Shown: positions 4,546 through 5,257 of the stretch, one piece after another | How the letters are laid out: every line of letters begins with the position of its first letter | Numbering within the stretch: the stretch's first letter is position 1 | Origin: Bacteroidia bacterium | GTDB lineage: Bacteria > Bacteroidota > Bacteroidia > Flavobacteriales > Flavobacteriaceae | Assembly: GCA_030431085.1 (NCBI GenBank) | Contig: JAUIJW010000172.1 | Location: forward strand, 1-5,257 | Direction: 5' to 3' | DNA length: 5,257 bases | Notes under the pieces: generated by a model | Told to the model about the DNA's origin: nothing | Seen by the model: the letters and a program-made list of their open reading frames with translations, nothing else | Database searches by the model: none | Made by a program: the position numbers and the translations under genes

Positions 4546-5257
4546 ATGAGTGATGCTATAAAACATGAATGTGGAATTGCTTTAGTGAGATTGTTAAAGC
4601 CATTATCTTATTATAAAAAGAAATACGGCACTACATTTTATGGAATAAATAAAATGTATTTAATGATGGAAAAACAACACAATCGAGGGCAAGATGGTGC
4701 TGGTTTTGCAAGTATTAAGTTTGATGTTGAGCCAGGAACAAGATATATTAGCCGGGTAAGATCAAATGAACAGCAGCCAATTCAAGATGTGTTTGCCAAG
4801 ATTAATGAAAGATTAAATGGTGTTTTACAAGAACATCCAGAAAAAGCGGATGATATAGACTGGCAGATGCAAAATATGCCCTACTTAGGCAATGTATATT
4901 TAGGCCATGTAAGATATGGTACATTTGGTAAGAATAGTATAGAGAGTGTTCACCCTTTTTTACGTCAAAACAACTGGAAACACAAAAATCTAATCGTTGC
5001 AGGTAACTTTAACATGACGAACTCTAACGACTTATTACAAGAGTTGATTGAGTTGGGGCAGCATCCAAAAGAGAATACAGATACTGTGACGGTTATGGAA
5101 AAAATAGGCCACTTTTTAGACGACGAAGTTTTAGACTTATATTATAAGCTAAAACAAGAAGGCTTAAGTAAAAAGGACGCCTCTCCACGCATAGCAGAAG
5201 AGCTAAATATTCAAAAAATATTAAGAAGAGCTTCTAAAAACTGGGATGGCGGTTACG
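4546..5257 (+). CDS. Class II glutamine amidotransferase, amidophosphoribosyltransferase (PurF)-like, N-terminal part
   Basis: The first 237 residues are present; the gene runs off the window edge. Landmarks of the N-terminal-nucleophile glutaminase domain are HECGIALV (7-14) with presumptive nucleophile C9, HNRGQDGAGF (45-54), GHVRYGTFG (120-128), VAGNFNMTN (151-159), NTDTVTV (177-183) and the end motif NWDGGY (232-237). The first eight residues would have to be removed to free C9, as in B. subtilis PurF with its propeptide. PurF makes phosphoribosylamine from PRPP and glutamine, the first step of purine synthesis. This protein differs from classical PurF: it has extra residues between C9 and RGQD and between RGQD and GHVRY (about 73 residues here against about 43 in E. 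coli), and NFNMTN where PurF has NGNLTN. It resembles the longer (about 630 residue) Bacteroidetes proteins usually annotated as amidophosphoribosyltransferase, so the purF symbol is withheld. The PRTase domain is not visible. It is 23 bp downstream of the PfkB kinase with no promoter element found. Confidence 0.9.
   Translation, partial: MSDAIKHECGIALVRLLKPLSYYKKKYGTTFYGINKMYLMMEKQHNRGQDGAGFASIKFDVEPGTRYISRVRSNEQQPIQDVFAKINERLNGVLQEHPEKADDIDWQMQNMPYLGNVYLGHVRYGTFGKNSIESVHPFLRQNNWKHKNLIVAGNFNMTNSNDLLQELIELGQHPKENTDTVTVMEKIGHFLDDEVLDLYYKLKQEGLSKKDASPRIAEELNIQKILRRASKNWDGGY

Overview
The window looks like chromosomal DNA from a Bacteroidetes bacterium, most probably a (marine) Flavobacteriaceae member. 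It is AT-rich. It encodes two protein families largely confined to that phylum (DUF2480 and DUF3078), shows no obvious Shine-Dalgarno sequences, and carries TAnnTTTG-type promoter elements a short, nearly constant distance upstream of several start codons. No mobile element, CRISPR array, tRNA or rRNA was seen. Every base apart from short intergenic gaps (108 bp at most) belongs to a recognisable gene.

Minus strand, reading leftwards from about 3554: a SufE sulfur-acceptor protein (3132-3554), a small DUF59/MIP18-type Fe-S assembly protein (2757-3077), a DUF2480 protein of unknown function (2238-2750), a secreted or outer-membrane DUF3078 protein (1192-2172) ending at a clear intrinsic terminator, and then a CNNM/DUF21 plus CBS-pair membrane transporter (4-1083). 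The first three form an Fe-S-maturation-flavoured cluster. DUF59 and DUF2480 are separated by only 6 bp, so they are very likely co-transcribed. DUF3078 and probably CNNM have their own promoters.

Plus strand, reading rightwards from 3596: a PfkB-family sugar/nucleoside kinase (3596-4522), followed 23 bp later by the N-terminal 237 residues of a class II glutamine amidotransferase related to amidophosphoribosyltransferase (PurF), cut by the window edge.

The sufE and pfkB genes diverge from a 41-bp gap. At its heart is a perfect 16-bp palindrome made of two back-to-back TATTTTTG elements, so both promoters seem to share one compact site. The most interesting points are this promoter architecture, a dyad overlapping the DUF59 promoter, a two-fold internal repeat in the DUF2480 protein with equivalent cysteines, and the non-canonical active-site surroundings of the PurF-like protein. 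Nothing in the window is convincingly a wholly new system; most of it looks like conserved flavobacterial core genome.
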